From NCBI GenBank assembly GCA_946482325.1, contig CAMLRA010000005.1, positions 1 through 64,000 of the forward strand: DNA of 64,000 bases, written 5' to 3'. The first letter of the stretch is position 1, and each line of letters starts with the position of its first letter. The notes under the pieces are model-generated. The model ran no database searches. It saw only the letters and a program-made list of their open reading frames with translations, and was not told the DNA's origin. Origin of the DNA: an uncultured Chromatiaceae bacterium (GTDB lineage: Bacteria; Pseudomonadota; Gammaproteobacteria; Enterobacterales; Alteromonadaceae). Shown one piece after another: positions 18,784 to 26,894 of this stretch. Position numbers and translations under genes: made by a program.

Positions 18784-19800
18784 ATGACCACAGCCACTTT
18801 ACCGATGCTGGATTTAGCGCAATACCAAGGTGAAAACCGGGCGGAGTTTTTACGTCAGCTGCGGGTGGCGTCGCGGGATGTCGGCTTTTTCTACCTGACT
18901 GGTCATGGCATCAGCCTTGAATCGCAGCAACAAATGCTGTCACTTAGCCGCGAATTTTTTGCTTTGCCGCTGGCGGAGAAAACTCAGGTACAAATGCTGA
19001 ACTCGCCACACTTTCGCGGTTACACCCGCTTAAACGGTGAACTGACACGTGGTCAGCCGGATCAGCGCGAACAGTTTGACATCATGTGTGAAGACGAAGT
19101 GGTCGGCCTGCCTACCAGCAATGCTTTGTGGCGCCGTTTAGTCGGGCCAAATCAGTGGCCAACCGCTTTACCGGCGTTAAAACCGGCTTTGCTGGCTTTT
19201 CAGCAGCAGCTGACCGATGTCACTGTCACTTTGTTACGCGCGATGTTAGAAGCACTGGAGCTGCCCGCAGACGCGCTGGACCACACTATCGCCGGCCTGA
19301 ATGGTCAGGAAGGCCCGTATCAGCATATGAAAATTGTCCGTTATCCTGTGGCAGCGCCGAATGCCAGCAAACAAGGGGTTGGCGCACACAAAGACCCGGG
19401 TTATCTGACACTGGTGCTGCAGGACCAACAAGCCGGTCTTGAAGTGGAAACCGCCGACGGCTGGGTGTTGGCGGAACCGGTACCCGGTGCTTTTGTGGTC
19501 AATATTGGCGAGTTGCTGGAAATGGCTTCCAATGGTTATTTAAAAGCCACCACGCACCGCGTCACCAGCCCGCAGCAACAGGACCGCTACTCAGTGGCGT
19601 TTTTTATGGCGGCGCAACTGGACGCGACGGTGCCAGTGCTGCCGCTGAAGCCCGAGCTGGCGGCTGAAGCACAAGGCCCGGCGACAGATCCTGCCAATCC
19701 GTTATTACGCCAGGTTGGTGATAACACGCTCAAAGGCCGTTTACGCTCGCATCGTGACGTCGCGGCCCGGCATTATCCTGAGCTGGCGCAAGCAAGCTGA
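18784..19800 (+). CDS. Isopenicillin N synthase-like 2OG-Fe(II) oxygenase
   Basis: 338 residues from the ATG at 18784 (GGAG upstream). The N-terminal DIOX_N-type half contains SRDVGFFYLTGHGIS; the catalytic half contains the iron triad H-x-D (VGAHKDPGYLTLVLQD) and a distal His (ATTHRVTSP), with the R-x-S 2-oxoglutarate contact in DRYSVAFF. This is the layout of plant-type/IPNS-like dioxygenases; bacterial members act on varied small molecules, so the substrate is unknown. It is followed by a terminator and a PLP gamma-lyase gene on the same strand, which may belong to a related amino-acid pathway. Confidence 0.85.
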   Translation: MTTATLPMLDLAQYQGENRAEFLRQLRVASRDVGFFYLTGHGISLESQQQMLSLSREFFALPLAEKTQVQMLNSPHFRGYTRLNGELTRGQPDQREQFDIMCEDEVVGLPTSNALWRRLVGPNQWPTALPALKPALLAFQQQLTDVTVTLLRAMLEALELPADALDHTIAGLNGQEGPYQHMKIVRYPVAAPNASKQGVGAHKDPGYLTLVLQDQQAGLEVETADGWVLAEPVPGAFVVNIGELLEMASNGYLKATTHRVTSPQQQDRYSVAFFMAAQLDATVPVLPLKPELAAEAQGPATDPANPLLRQVGDNTLKGRLRSHRDVAARHYPELAQAS

Positions 19801-19816
19801 TCGCCACTGTTCACAG

Positions 19817-19871
19817 GCCATCCGGATACAGCCGCCAAGCAAGCTGCGCGTCCGGATGGCTCGGTTTTTTT
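19817..19871 (+). terminator. Rho-independent terminator with large loop
   Basis: A 10-bp perfect inverted repeat (19817-19826 with 19851-19860), a 24-nt loop, then TCGGTTTTTTT. It separates the oxygenase gene from the gamma-lyase gene. Confidence 0.75.
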
Positions 19872-19939
19872 CCACATTTTCGCTAGGCTGACCGGTAACA
19901 ACACCGGCAAGCCCGGTCTTCGTCTACAAGGTAAATCCA

Positions 19940-21103
19940 ATGAAAACGCAAACGCTGGCCGTCCATGCCGGCCAACAACCTGACCCCAGCACCGGCGCCC
20001 TGAATACTCCGGTATATCTGACCAGCACTTACAGCTACGGCACGGCGCAGGAAGGCAAAGACCGCTTTGCCGGTAAGAACCCGGGTTATATCTACAGCCG
20101 GTTTGCCAACCCGACCTCCAGCGCGCTGGAGCAAAAACTGGCGGCCTTAGAAGGTGCAGACGAGGCCGTAGTGGTCGCAAGCGGCATGGCCGCCATCAGT
20201 TCAATTGTTTACGCGCTGACGCAACAAGGTGACGAAGTGGCCTTTATCGACCCGGTCTATGGCGGCACCGATGCGTTTTTACGCAATACCTTAGTGCGCG
20301 CCGGCGTCAAAGTGGTCAGCTACAGCTCAGATGATGATTTTGTCAGCCGTCACAACCCGAACACCCGTTTAGTATTGTGGGAGCCGGTTACCAACCCAAC
20401 GCTGAAAGTTGTCGACAGCCGCAAGATCATCGCAGTCGCCAAGCAAATTGGCGCCATCACGGTCTGTGACAACACCTTCCTGACGCCGGCGCTGTTTCAG
20501 CCGCTCAGCATCGGTGCCGATTTAGTCATGCACAGCGGCACGAAATACCTCTGTGGCCACGGCGACATTATCGCCGGTGTGATTGCCGGCAATGGCCCGC
20601 TGATCCAGCGTGTACGTACAGTCGCGCTGAAACATATCGGTGTGCCAATGGGGCCACAGGAAGCGTATTTATTGCAACGCGGTGTCAAAACGCTGCCACT
20701 GCGGATGCGGGCGCATTGCGACAATGCCAAAGCCGTTGCAGAGTTTTTAGCCACGCAAGAAAAAGTCGCGGCAGTGTATTTCCCCGGTTTACCGGCTCAT
20801 CCGGGCCATCAGGCCATTGCCGATACCGCCAGCGGTTTTGGCGGCATGGTCGCCTTGGAACTGCACGGAGGCTTTGACGCCTGCGCCCGCTTGCTCGACA
20901 ACCTGACATTGTTCGCGCAGGCGGTGAGTTTAGGCGATTTAGAAAGTCTGGCCTGTCACCCGGCCAGCACCACCCACGCGGCGATGACACCGGACGACCG
21001 CGCCCGCGCCAATGTCACCGACAAGCTGGTGCGTTTGAGTATCGGCGTCGAAGATATCGAAGACTTGCTGGCAGATTTAGCCCAGGCGCTGGCAAAGGTC
21101 TGA
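19940..21103 (+). CDS. PLP-dependent Cys/Met gamma-lyase family enzyme
   Basis: 387 residues of the cystathionine/methionine gamma-lyase family (fold type I). The PLP-phosphate contacts YSRFANPT (about residues 53-60) and SGMAAI (about 83-88), DNTF at about 178, and the Schiff-base lysine K202 in SGTKYLCGHGD are visible. Methionine gamma-lyases usually have a Cys in the loop corresponding to PVYGGTDAF (about residues 107-115); here it is Gly, so the sequence does not prove methionine specificity. It may be methionine, cystathionine or homocysteine lyase, or a related O-acyl-homoserine sulfhydrylase. AAGGTAAATCCA precedes the ATG. Confidence 0.85.
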   Translation: MKTQTLAVHAGQQPDPSTGALNTPVYLTSTYSYGTAQEGKDRFAGKNPGYIYSRFANPTSSALEQKLAALEGADEAVVVASGMAAISSIVYALTQQGDEVAFIDPVYGGTDAFLRNTLVRAGVKVVSYSSDDDFVSRHNPNTRLVLWEPVTNPTLKVVDSRKIIAVAKQIGAITVCDNTFLTPALFQPLSIGADLVMHSGTKYLCGHGDIIAGVIAGNGPLIQRVRTVALKHIGVPMGPQEAYLLQRGVKTLPLRMRAHCDNAKAVAEFLATQEKVAAVYFPGLPAHPGHQAIADTASGFGGMVALELHGGFDACARLLDNLTLFAQAVSLGDLESLACHPASTTHAAMTPDDRARANVTDKLVRLSIGVEDIEDLLADLAQALAKV

Positions 21104-21124
21104 GCTTTTAGCACTGCACTGAAA

Positions 21125-21153
21125 AGACTGAACCGAAAGGCTCAGTCTTTTTT
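21125..21153 (+). terminator. Rho-independent terminator overlapping the convergent gene end
   Basis: A 10-bp stem with one mismatch (21125-21134 with 21139-21148) and a GAAA loop, then a T6 run. The T-run also encodes the C-terminal Lys codons of the minus-strand gene ending at 21142. Confidence 0.85.
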
Positions 21154-21798
21154 CATACCTGTCAGCAGTAGATAAAAATTGCCCTGCTCAGCCCCTGGCA
21201 AAGTCAGGTCCATGATCATCGTATTGGTCTCGTTGGAATGGAAGCGGCGCAGCTGACGATTAAGCGCATCCAGCGCAGCAGGTTTCAGTGAGGTGCCATA
21301 CAGTTCACAGCCATTTTGCCGGCACTGCACGCGTTCCACCTGTAATAACTTCAGCTCCGGTTGTGTGACCAATAAATCCTGCAATTGCTGTTCTGTCGCA
21401 GCAGCCCAGTCAGTATCGACTCCGGACTGCTGAAAGGCCTGCATCTGCTGCTTCACCGGGTCCGGAAAGGCCGTCAAATCCTGCTGTAACCGCTTGGGAT
21501 ACTGCTGTTCCACAAAAGCCAGCCAGCTTTCATCGACCGTCGATTGTTGCCAGGCCGGGTCAGATAATGCCGGTGTAGCCGGGTGGACCTGTTGCTGCGG
21601 TTCCGCTGGTTTCGGGGAAGTCGTCTTTGTCGGTTCCGGTGTGTGCTTTGTAGGTGCAGCCATGGGTGTAGCGACAACAGCAGACACCGGATCTGCAGCT
21701 GGCGGCACGGATAACGCTGTTGGCTGCAGTTGCGCGAGGCCAAAGCCTATCGCCACGCCAATCAGTAACACCACAGGGTAACCCGGCAGTCCTTTCAT
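21142..21798 (-). CDS. Periplasmic anchored protein, paralogue B
   Basis: 218 residues from the ATG at 21798 (MKGLPGYPVVLLIGVAIG). One N-terminal membrane segment (about 6-24) is followed by a Pro/Thr/Ala-rich linker of about 60 residues and a C-terminal domain of about 130 residues. The domain shares with its upstream neighbour the pattern DTDWAAATEQQLQDLL ... QVERVQCRQNGCELYGTS, with two Cys that could form a disulfide in the periplasm. Earlier in-frame starts overlap the neighbour and lack a ribosome-binding site. It lies 19 nt behind the paralogue and is surely co-transcribed. The function is unknown. Confidence 0.7.
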   Translation of the reverse strand: MKGLPGYPVVLLIGVAIGFGLAQLQPTALSVPPAADPVSAVVATPMAAPTKHTPEPTKTTSPKPAEPQQQVHPATPALSDPAWQQSTVDESWLAFVEQQYPKRLQQDLTAFPDPVKQQMQAFQQSGVDTDWAAATEQQLQDLLVTQPELKLLQVERVQCRQNGCELYGTSLKPAALDALNRQLRRFHSNETNTMIMDLTLPGAEQGNFYLLLTGMKKD

Positions 21799-21817
21799 CT
21801 TCTTTGTCCATGTTGGT

Positions 21818-22528
21818 TTATGCTTTTGGCATATTGCGCAGCACAATATGCACCTGGTTCATCTTGTCGTCGGTCACCACAGAGCGGCTCATACTTTGAC
21901 TGACGGCCCAAGGCTGTTGCATCAACTGATGAAACATCACGGCTACCGCTGGCGGTGTGCGCTCCAGTAGCAGTAATTCACAGCTGGTCTGCAGGCAGCG
22001 CACGAAGTCGAGCTGAATATCTGCAGCTTGTGGATGCAGTTGGATAAAATCACGCAATTTTTGTTCAGTCCGTGTAGCCCATTCTGCATCGGGTTGCTCC
22101 TGCAAAAAGCTTTTCAGCGCTTCGGCAATCTGTGGCGGCACATAAGTCATCATCGGTTGATAAAACTTTGGATACTGCGCAGCAACAGTGGCTTGCCAAT
22201 CGGCGTCCATTTGTAAAGGCTGGTTCGGTTTCCACAAATCTTCCAGAGCCGGCAACTGTGAAGCAGGGCTTGCTGGCACTGACGGTATCGATGGTTCTGA
22301 TTGTTCGGGCTGCTCTGTTGACTGGTCGGCGGTTGTAGAAGTAGCACTGGCTGTTTGCTGCTGGTGCGCAGTGTTGTCGGGACGGGGAGCAGATTGCGCC
22401 AGACCGTGTGCAGCTGCAGTGGTTTGCGGCAGATCTGGCACTAATTCAGCGTGATGACTGGATGCCAGTTGATAGCCGAGGACAAAACCAACCAACAAAA
22501 CCAATGAATACTTCCATACAGACTGCAT
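21818..22528 (-). CDS. Periplasmic anchored protein, paralogue A
   Basis: 236 residues from the ATG at 22528 (MQSVWKYSLVLLVGFVLGYQ), with AGGGGAAG just upstream. An N-terminal membrane segment (about 6-20) precedes a long Gln/Thr/Pro/Ser-rich linker and a C-terminal domain with DAEWATRTEQKLRDFIQL and DFVRCLQTSCELLLLE. Layout and the Cys-x5-Cys-Glu-Leu pattern match the downstream gene, so the two arose by tandem duplication. It is divergent from the M2 peptidase gene. No named family recognised. Confidence 0.7.
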   Translation of the reverse strand: MQSVWKYSLVLLVGFVLGYQLASSHHAELVPDLPQTTAAAHGLAQSAPRPDNTAHQQQTASATSTTADQSTEQPEQSEPSIPSVPASPASQLPALEDLWKPNQPLQMDADWQATVAAQYPKFYQPMMTYVPPQIAEALKSFLQEQPDAEWATRTEQKLRDFIQLHPQAADIQLDFVRCLQTSCELLLLERTPPAVAVMFHQLMQQPWAVSQSMSRSVVTDDKMNQVHIVLRNMPKA

Positions 22529-22578
22529 GTTCTTCCCCTGAACATATTGATCTAACAGTAAATTAATTTGAAAGTACC

Positions 22579-22598
22579 GCAAATGCAAATGCAAATGC
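22579..22598. repeat. Short tandem hexamer repeat GCAAAT
   Basis: Three perfect copies of GCAAAT (22579-22596) in the divergent promoter region between paralogue A and the M2 peptidase gene. Confidence 0.8.
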
Positions 22599-22695
22599 AT
22601 TGTTACAAGTTGACACTGATCAGATTTGCTTTCACCTGCATGCAAGCCAATACTGGCAGAGCTCAAAGGCCCATAATAAAAACTCAGGAACAATT

Positions 22696-24540
22696 ATGAA
22701 AACATCTTTCCAACCTACGCTCATCGCAGTGTTGGTCACCGGCGTTTTGCTCGGTTGCCAGCCTGCCAGTAAACCAACAGAACAAACCACTGTCGCTCCG
22801 GCACAAGCCGCAGCTCCGACCGCTGAAGAAGCCAAAGCTTTTGTCGCGAAAGCCTCGGAGCAAACCCGCCAGCTGCTGCTGGAAGTCAACCGCGCCGACT
22901 GGATAGCCAACACCTATATCACAGAAGACACTGAAGCACTGTCAGCCGATTACAACAAAAAGCTGACTGAAGCTGTGGTCGCGCTCGCCAACGAAGCGGC
23001 GCGTTTTAACGACACGCAGGTTGACGCCGACACCCGCCGCCAGCTGGACAAACTGAAACTGGCGCTGACGTTAGCCGCGCCAAAAGATCCGGCTAAAACT
23101 GAAGAACTGGCGGGCATTGTCGCCAAACTCAATGCCATGTACGGCAAAGGCAAATACACCAATACTGCCGGCAAAGAGATGGCGCTCGGTGAGATGTCAG
23201 CTGTCATGGCCAGTTCCCGCAGTTACGACGAACAACTGGAAATGTGGAAAGGCTGGCATGACACCGCAGCGCCGATGAAACCTTTGTACGTGCGCCAGGT
23301 AGAACTCGCTAATGAAGGTGCGCGGGAGCTCGGGTATGCCGATACGGGCGCCATGTGGCGCTCCAAATATGATATGAATGCCGACGCTTTCGCCGCGGAA
23401 CTCGACAAACAATGGGGCGCAGTCAAGCCGTTATATCAGGCGCTGCATTGCCATGTCCGCGCCAAACTCGGCGAAAAATATGGCACCGACAAAGTGCCTC
23501 AGGACAAACCGATCCCGGCGCATTTACTCGGCAATATGTGGGCACAAACCTGGGGCAATATTTATGATTTAGTCGCGCCACAGAACTCTGATCCGGGTTA
23601 CGACGTGACTAAGTTATTGGCCGACAAAGGCTACGATGAGCTGAAAATGGTCAAAGGCGCGGAAGGTTTCTTTACCTCTTTAGGCTTTGCACCGCTGCCG
23701 GAAACCTTCTGGAGCCGCTCACAATTCACCAAACCGCGCGATCGCGACGTGATTTGCCATGCGTCGGCCTGGGATTTAGACGCCAAAGACGATTTACGCA
23801 TTAAGATGTGTATCGAAAAAACCGGTGAAGAATTTGCGGTCATTCACCACGAATTAGGACACAACTTCTATCAGCGCGCTTACAAACATCAGCCGGTGTT
23901 TTATCAGGACAGCGCCAACGACGGTTTCCATGAAGCCATCGGCGACACCATCGCTTTATCCGTCACGCCAAAATATCTGCAGCAAATAGGCCTGTTGGAG
24001 CAAGTGCCGGACGAATCCAAAGACATTGGCCTGTTGATGAAAATGGCGCTGGATAAAGTGGCGTTTCTGCCCTTTGGTTTGTTAGTGGACCAGTGGCGCT
24101 GGCAGGTGTTTTCCGGTCAGGTGAAACCAGAGCAATATAACGAGGCCTGGTGGAAATTACGGGAAAAATATCAGGGTGTATCCGCACCTGTCGCCCGGTC
24201 TGAAGCTGATTTTGATGCCGGTGCCAAGTTCCACGTGCCGGCTAATACGCCGTATACCCGGTATTTCCTCGCGCATATTCTGCAGTTCCAGTTCCACAAA
24301 GCGCTGTGTGAAATTGCCAAAGACGCCGGCCCTATCCACCGCTGTTCAATTTATAACAGCAAAGAAGCGGGCACTGCGCTGAATGCCATGCTGGAAATGG
24401 GCGCCAGCAAACCCTGGCAGGACGCTTTAGCAACCCTGACCGGTAAACCGGAAATGGACGCATCAGCGATTCAGGCGTACTTTGCGCCGCTGCAAGCCTA
24501 TCTGGACGAGCAAAACAAAGGCCGCCAGTGTGGTTGGTAA
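22696..24540 (+). CDS. M2-family zinc metallopeptidase lipoprotein
   Basis: 614 residues from the ATG at 22696 (AGGAAC upstream). A lipoprotein signal with lipobox LLGC (Cys at about residue 18) implies membrane anchoring. The M2 (angiotensin-converting-enzyme-like) zinc site is visible as HHELGHNF (HExxH) followed by the glutamate zinc ligand in NDGFHEAIGD, with the usual ~24-residue spacing. The fold is all-helical, and the length fits bacterial dipeptidyl carboxypeptidases of this family. It would remove dipeptides from peptide C-termini in the periplasm or at the membrane. Terminator directly after it; monocistronic. Confidence 0.9.
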   Translation: MKTSFQPTLIAVLVTGVLLGCQPASKPTEQTTVAPAQAAAPTAEEAKAFVAKASEQTRQLLLEVNRADWIANTYITEDTEALSADYNKKLTEAVVALANEAARFNDTQVDADTRRQLDKLKLALTLAAPKDPAKTEELAGIVAKLNAMYGKGKYTNTAGKEMALGEMSAVMASSRSYDEQLEMWKGWHDTAAPMKPLYVRQVELANEGARELGYADTGAMWRSKYDMNADAFAAELDKQWGAVKPLYQALHCHVRAKLGEKYGTDKVPQDKPIPAHLLGNMWAQTWGNIYDLVAPQNSDPGYDVTKLLADKGYDELKMVKGAEGFFTSLGFAPLPETFWSRSQFTKPRDRDVICHASAWDLDAKDDLRIKMCIEKTGEEFAVIHHELGHNFYQRAYKHQPVFYQDSANDGFHEAIGDTIALSVTPKYLQQIGLLEQVPDESKDIGLLMKMALDKVAFLPFGLLVDQWRWQVFSGQVKPEQYNEAWWKLREKYQGVSAPVARSEADFDAGAKFHVPANTPYTRYFLAHILQFQFHKALCEIAKDAGPIHRCSIYNSKEAGTALNAMLEMGASKPWQDALATLTGKPEMDASAIQAYFAPLQAYLDEQNKGRQCGW

Positions 24541-24579
24541 TGGGGCTGGTCATTTGAGTTGATGGTTTAACAAAGTTAA

Positions 24580-24604
24580 AGGGCAGCGCCGGCTGCCCTT
24601 TTTT
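24580..24604 (+). terminator. Rho-independent terminator of M2 peptidase
   Basis: An 8-bp GC-rich stem (24580-24587 with 24592-24599), GCCG loop, then T6. Confidence 0.9.
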
Positions 24605-24683
24605 ATCAACGTTATGCCATCAAACAAGCATTTAACCAGCGCAACGCCAGGTCCAGGTTTTCCAGACGTTGCTGCAGGGCCGC

Positions 24684-25178
24684 TCAGAATTTACTGTCGA
24701 GCTGCTTTTGTAACTCCTGCAGCTGATCTTTGCTGAATTTGCCTTTGGCCAGTAACTTTTTAATCAGCTCAAACTCATGGCCTTCACCCGCGACCATTTT
24801 ATGCATCACCACTTTGTCGGTGATGACCCGGACATCCAAATCCAGATCATCACCAGCGCCAGCACTCAGGGTTTTCACCAGTACCTGTGGCTCACCCGGT
24901 GAGTTGGCTTGCATCTGTTCAACAATTTTGCGGATTTTGTCGCGTTTTTCGGCCGGCAGTTCCGCCAGCGCTTTATCCAGTTCAGCCGGGCTTTGGCTGC
25001 TGTCCCATTTAAAGGTTTTGCCGTCGGCGTCGTTCAGCACCAACACTTTAGTTTGCTTTTTCTCGGTGATTTTTTCGGCTTGCTCAGGATTGGTGGCACC
25101 AGCCTGCGCACAGGCGGTCAAAGACAACAGGAACAGCGGTAACAGGATCTTCGGTGGACAAAGACTGGATTTTTTCAT
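24684..25178 (-). CDS. Small lipoprotein, unknown; divergent from sigma-54 kinase/regulator genes
   Basis: 164 residues. A lipoprotein signal ends in LSLTAC (Cys23) with Ala at +2, implying the outer membrane. The mature part has a basic/acidic region (EKITEKKQTKVLVLND), then ELDKALAELPAEKRDKIRKIVEQMQ and a C-terminal amphipathic helix ending QLQKQLDSKF-like (ELQKQLDSKF). AAGGAG precedes the ATG. Oddity: after the TGA at 24684-24686 the same frame continues 23 codons with coding-like helical sequence (AALQQRLENLDLALRWLNAC) to a TAA at 24612. The divergent kinase/regulator operon suggests it is an output or a sensor partner of that system; this is inference. Confidence 0.7.
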   Translation of the reverse strand: MKKSSLCPPKILLPLFLLSLTACAQAGATNPEQAEKITEKKQTKVLVLNDADGKTFKWDSSQSPAELDKALAELPAEKRDKIRKIVEQMQANSPGEPQVLVKTLSAGAGDDLDLDVRVITDKVVMHKMVAGEGHEFELIKKLLAKGKFSKDQLQELQKQLDSKF

Positions 25179-25198
25179 TGCTTCACTCCTTGGGATGA

Positions 25199-25218
25199 AG
25201 AGTCCTGCGGCGGACTCT
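25199..25218 (-). promoter_or_regulatory. 5' leader hairpin of lipoprotein gene
   Basis: A 7-bp stem (25199-25205 with 25212-25218) and 6-nt loop, 8 nt before the ribosome-binding site of the lipoprotein gene. It could protect or modulate the leader; no T-run. Confidence 0.45.
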
Positions 25219-25232
25219 GACCCTTTGCTATA

Positions 25233-25248
25233 GGAAGTTTGATGCCAA
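25233..25248 (-). promoter_or_regulatory. Possible sigma-54-like promoter, minus strand
   Basis: On the minus strand TTGGCATCAAACTTCC has the -24 element TGGCA and TTCC where the -12 element TTGC is expected; the invariant GC is CC. It is 55 bp from the lipoprotein start codon. Weak match, supported mainly by the perfect site on the other strand. Confidence 0.3.
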
Positions 25249-25273
25249 TAATTTTATTGTTCATTTTCATACA

Positions 25274-25314
25274 CTTAAAATTTTAAGCTTGCGAACATCG
25301 GGAAAATATCCCGA
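25274..25314. promoter_or_regulatory. Two palindromes between divergent genes
   Basis: CTTAAAATTTTAAG (25274-25287) is a perfect 14-bp palindrome; TCGGGA-N5-TCCCGA (25298-25314) is a perfect hyphenated one. The second lies about 120 bp upstream of the sigma-54 promoter, a normal distance for an enhancer-binding protein site. Confidence 0.5.
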
Positions 25315-25425
25315 AATGAGGAGAGTAAAATGCTGATATGCGCCACCTTAGATAGTGAGCACTGACATCGTTTCATAAAGATGTTTTATTTCAGTATGTT
25401 AATTGAAGACAGCATTCAGCTGCAC

Positions 25426-25441
25426 TGGCACCGAATTTGCC
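25426..25441 (+). promoter_or_regulatory. Sigma-54 (-24/-12) promoter
   Basis: TGGCAC-CGAAT-TTGCC matches the RpoN consensus TGGCAC-N5-TTGC exactly, with GG and GC separated by ten bases. It is 50 bp before the histidine-kinase start codon. Confidence 0.8.
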
Positions 25442-25490
25442 GTAAGACCCCAACAACGGCCTACTCCGGGCCTCAGCAACAGGAATTCGC

Positions 25491-26894
25491 ATGTCATTTA
25501 GTTTGCCCAAAGCCCTGATCGTCGGCATCTGTAGTTTGTTTGTACTGATGGGGCTGAGTCAGGCGCTGACGCTGTGGTGGTTTCAGCAACAATTGCAGCA
25601 AGAGCTCAGTGAACAGAGTCAGGCGCTGAGCCGGATCATTCTGGCGCGCACCGCTGAAAAGCTGCAGCATCAGTTTGTGTTTAATACCAACAGTGCAATG
25701 CAGGTCTTCACAACAGACCAGGGTACCCAGCCACAAGTCACAGTACAGTCAGCACAGCCACCCGCAGCTCCTGCACAGAACTCGGCGCAAGACCGGCACG
25801 TAGAGGTGCGTAAACTAGAAAACGGCATCACCATCGTCAAAATGAAGCAGCACGACGATGACGCTGACAAGGCCAAGGTCGACCTCGACTTAAACCTGCA
25901 ACTCGAACAAACCCTCTCTGAATTAAAACAATCAGGCACAGCATCGCAGCACTGGGTCAGCCAGTTTAAATTAAAAACCAGTGGCTCCAGCCAGCAACTG
26001 ATCAGCCAATATCTGGGTTATCAATTAATTGCGCTGGCGCTGTCGACCGCATTAGCACTGGTGCTGTTGTTATGGTTTGGTTCGCGTTTATTGCAGCCGC
26101 TACAGCGGTTGGTGCAGGGTTTTCGCGCGCTCGCGCAGGGCGAAGCTGGTATTCAGCTCGATACGCAGGCACCACTTGCAGAATATCGTCAGGCGCTGCA
26201 GCAGTTTAATGTGGCCAGCACTGAGCTTGCCGCTTTACAGCAGCAAAAAGCCGAGTTGGCCCGCCAGCAGCAGCTGGTCGAACTGGGCGAAATGAGCCGC
26301 GGTCTGGTACATGCGCTCAGAAACCCGATTCATACCATGGCATTGGCGCTGGAGCAGATATCCGGCAACGACCCGGCGCTGCAGCAGCTGATTGAACAAA
26401 AAATGCAGCATATCAACCGCACGCTGAGCACCTTATTGACATTGAGCTGCCAGGGTGTCGACCGCAGCACGCCAGTGGCGCTCAAAGCCGTGCTGCAGGA
26501 CCTTTGCCTGGAATTCTCGGCGCAGCAGCTACAGTTGGACGCGCCTGCGCTGTATTGCCGCGGTGCGGAAGCCGAACTGCGTTTTATTCTGCATGTGCTG
26601 GTCAGTAATGCCGTCGAGGCCAGTCCGCAACCAGGTACTGTTTGCCTGAAGTTGTGGCAGGCCGCCGACGGCATTTATTTTCAGGTCACAGATCAGGGCC
26701 AGGGCCTGAGTCCGACTGTTGCCGCAAGCCTGTTTCAACCGCATATCAGCAGCAAAGCCGAGGGTGCCGGCATGGGGCTTTATCTGGCGCAGCGCCTGCT
26801 ACAAATGTATTACCGGGGCGATATTCAGCTGCAAAACTGCCCGGACGGCGGTGTGTTGGCGCAGATGAGGCTCGGGACGGAGATAAACCAATGA
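25491..26894 (+). CDS. Membrane sensor histidine kinase
   Basis: 467 residues. TM1 spans about residues 8-30 and TM2 about 172-192; the ~140-residue periplasmic domain between them is Gln-rich and contains an acidic patch (KQHDDDADKAKVDLDLNL). A HAMP-like linker and short coiled coil (ALQQQKAELARQQQLVE) lead to the H-box with the phospho-acceptor His274 in SRGLVHALRNPIHTM. The ATPase domain has an N-box-like FILHVLVSNAVEAS and G-boxes DQGQGLSP and GAGMGLYLAQ. It overlaps the regulator gene by ATGA (26891-26894). The sigma-54 promoter upstream implies autoregulation through its partner. The signal is unknown. Confidence 0.9.
   Translation: MSFSLPKALIVGICSLFVLMGLSQALTLWWFQQQLQQELSEQSQALSRIILARTAEKLQHQFVFNTNSAMQVFTTDQGTQPQVTVQSAQPPAAPAQNSAQDRHVEVRKLENGITIVKMKQHDDDADKAKVDLDLNLQLEQTLSELKQSGTASQHWVSQFKLKTSGSSQQLISQYLGYQLIALALSTALALVLLLWFGSRLLQPLQRLVQGFRALAQGEAGIQLDTQAPLAEYRQALQQFNVASTELAALQQQKAELARQQQLVELGEMSRGLVHALRNPIHTMALALEQISGNDPALQQLIEQKMQHINRTLSTLLTLSCQGVDRSTPVALKAVLQDLCLEFSAQQLQLDAPALYCRGAEAELRFILHVLVSNAVEASPQPGTVCLKLWQAADGIYFQVTDQGQGLSPTVAASLFQPHISSKAEGAGMGLYLAQRLLQMYYRGDIQLQNCPDGGVLAQMRLGTEINQ

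Noticed and set aside
26642..26890. Upstream extension of the response regulator into the kinase gene
   Set aside because: Overlaps the kinase in another frame; the ATG at 26891 overlapping the kinase stop starts the receiver domain correctly.
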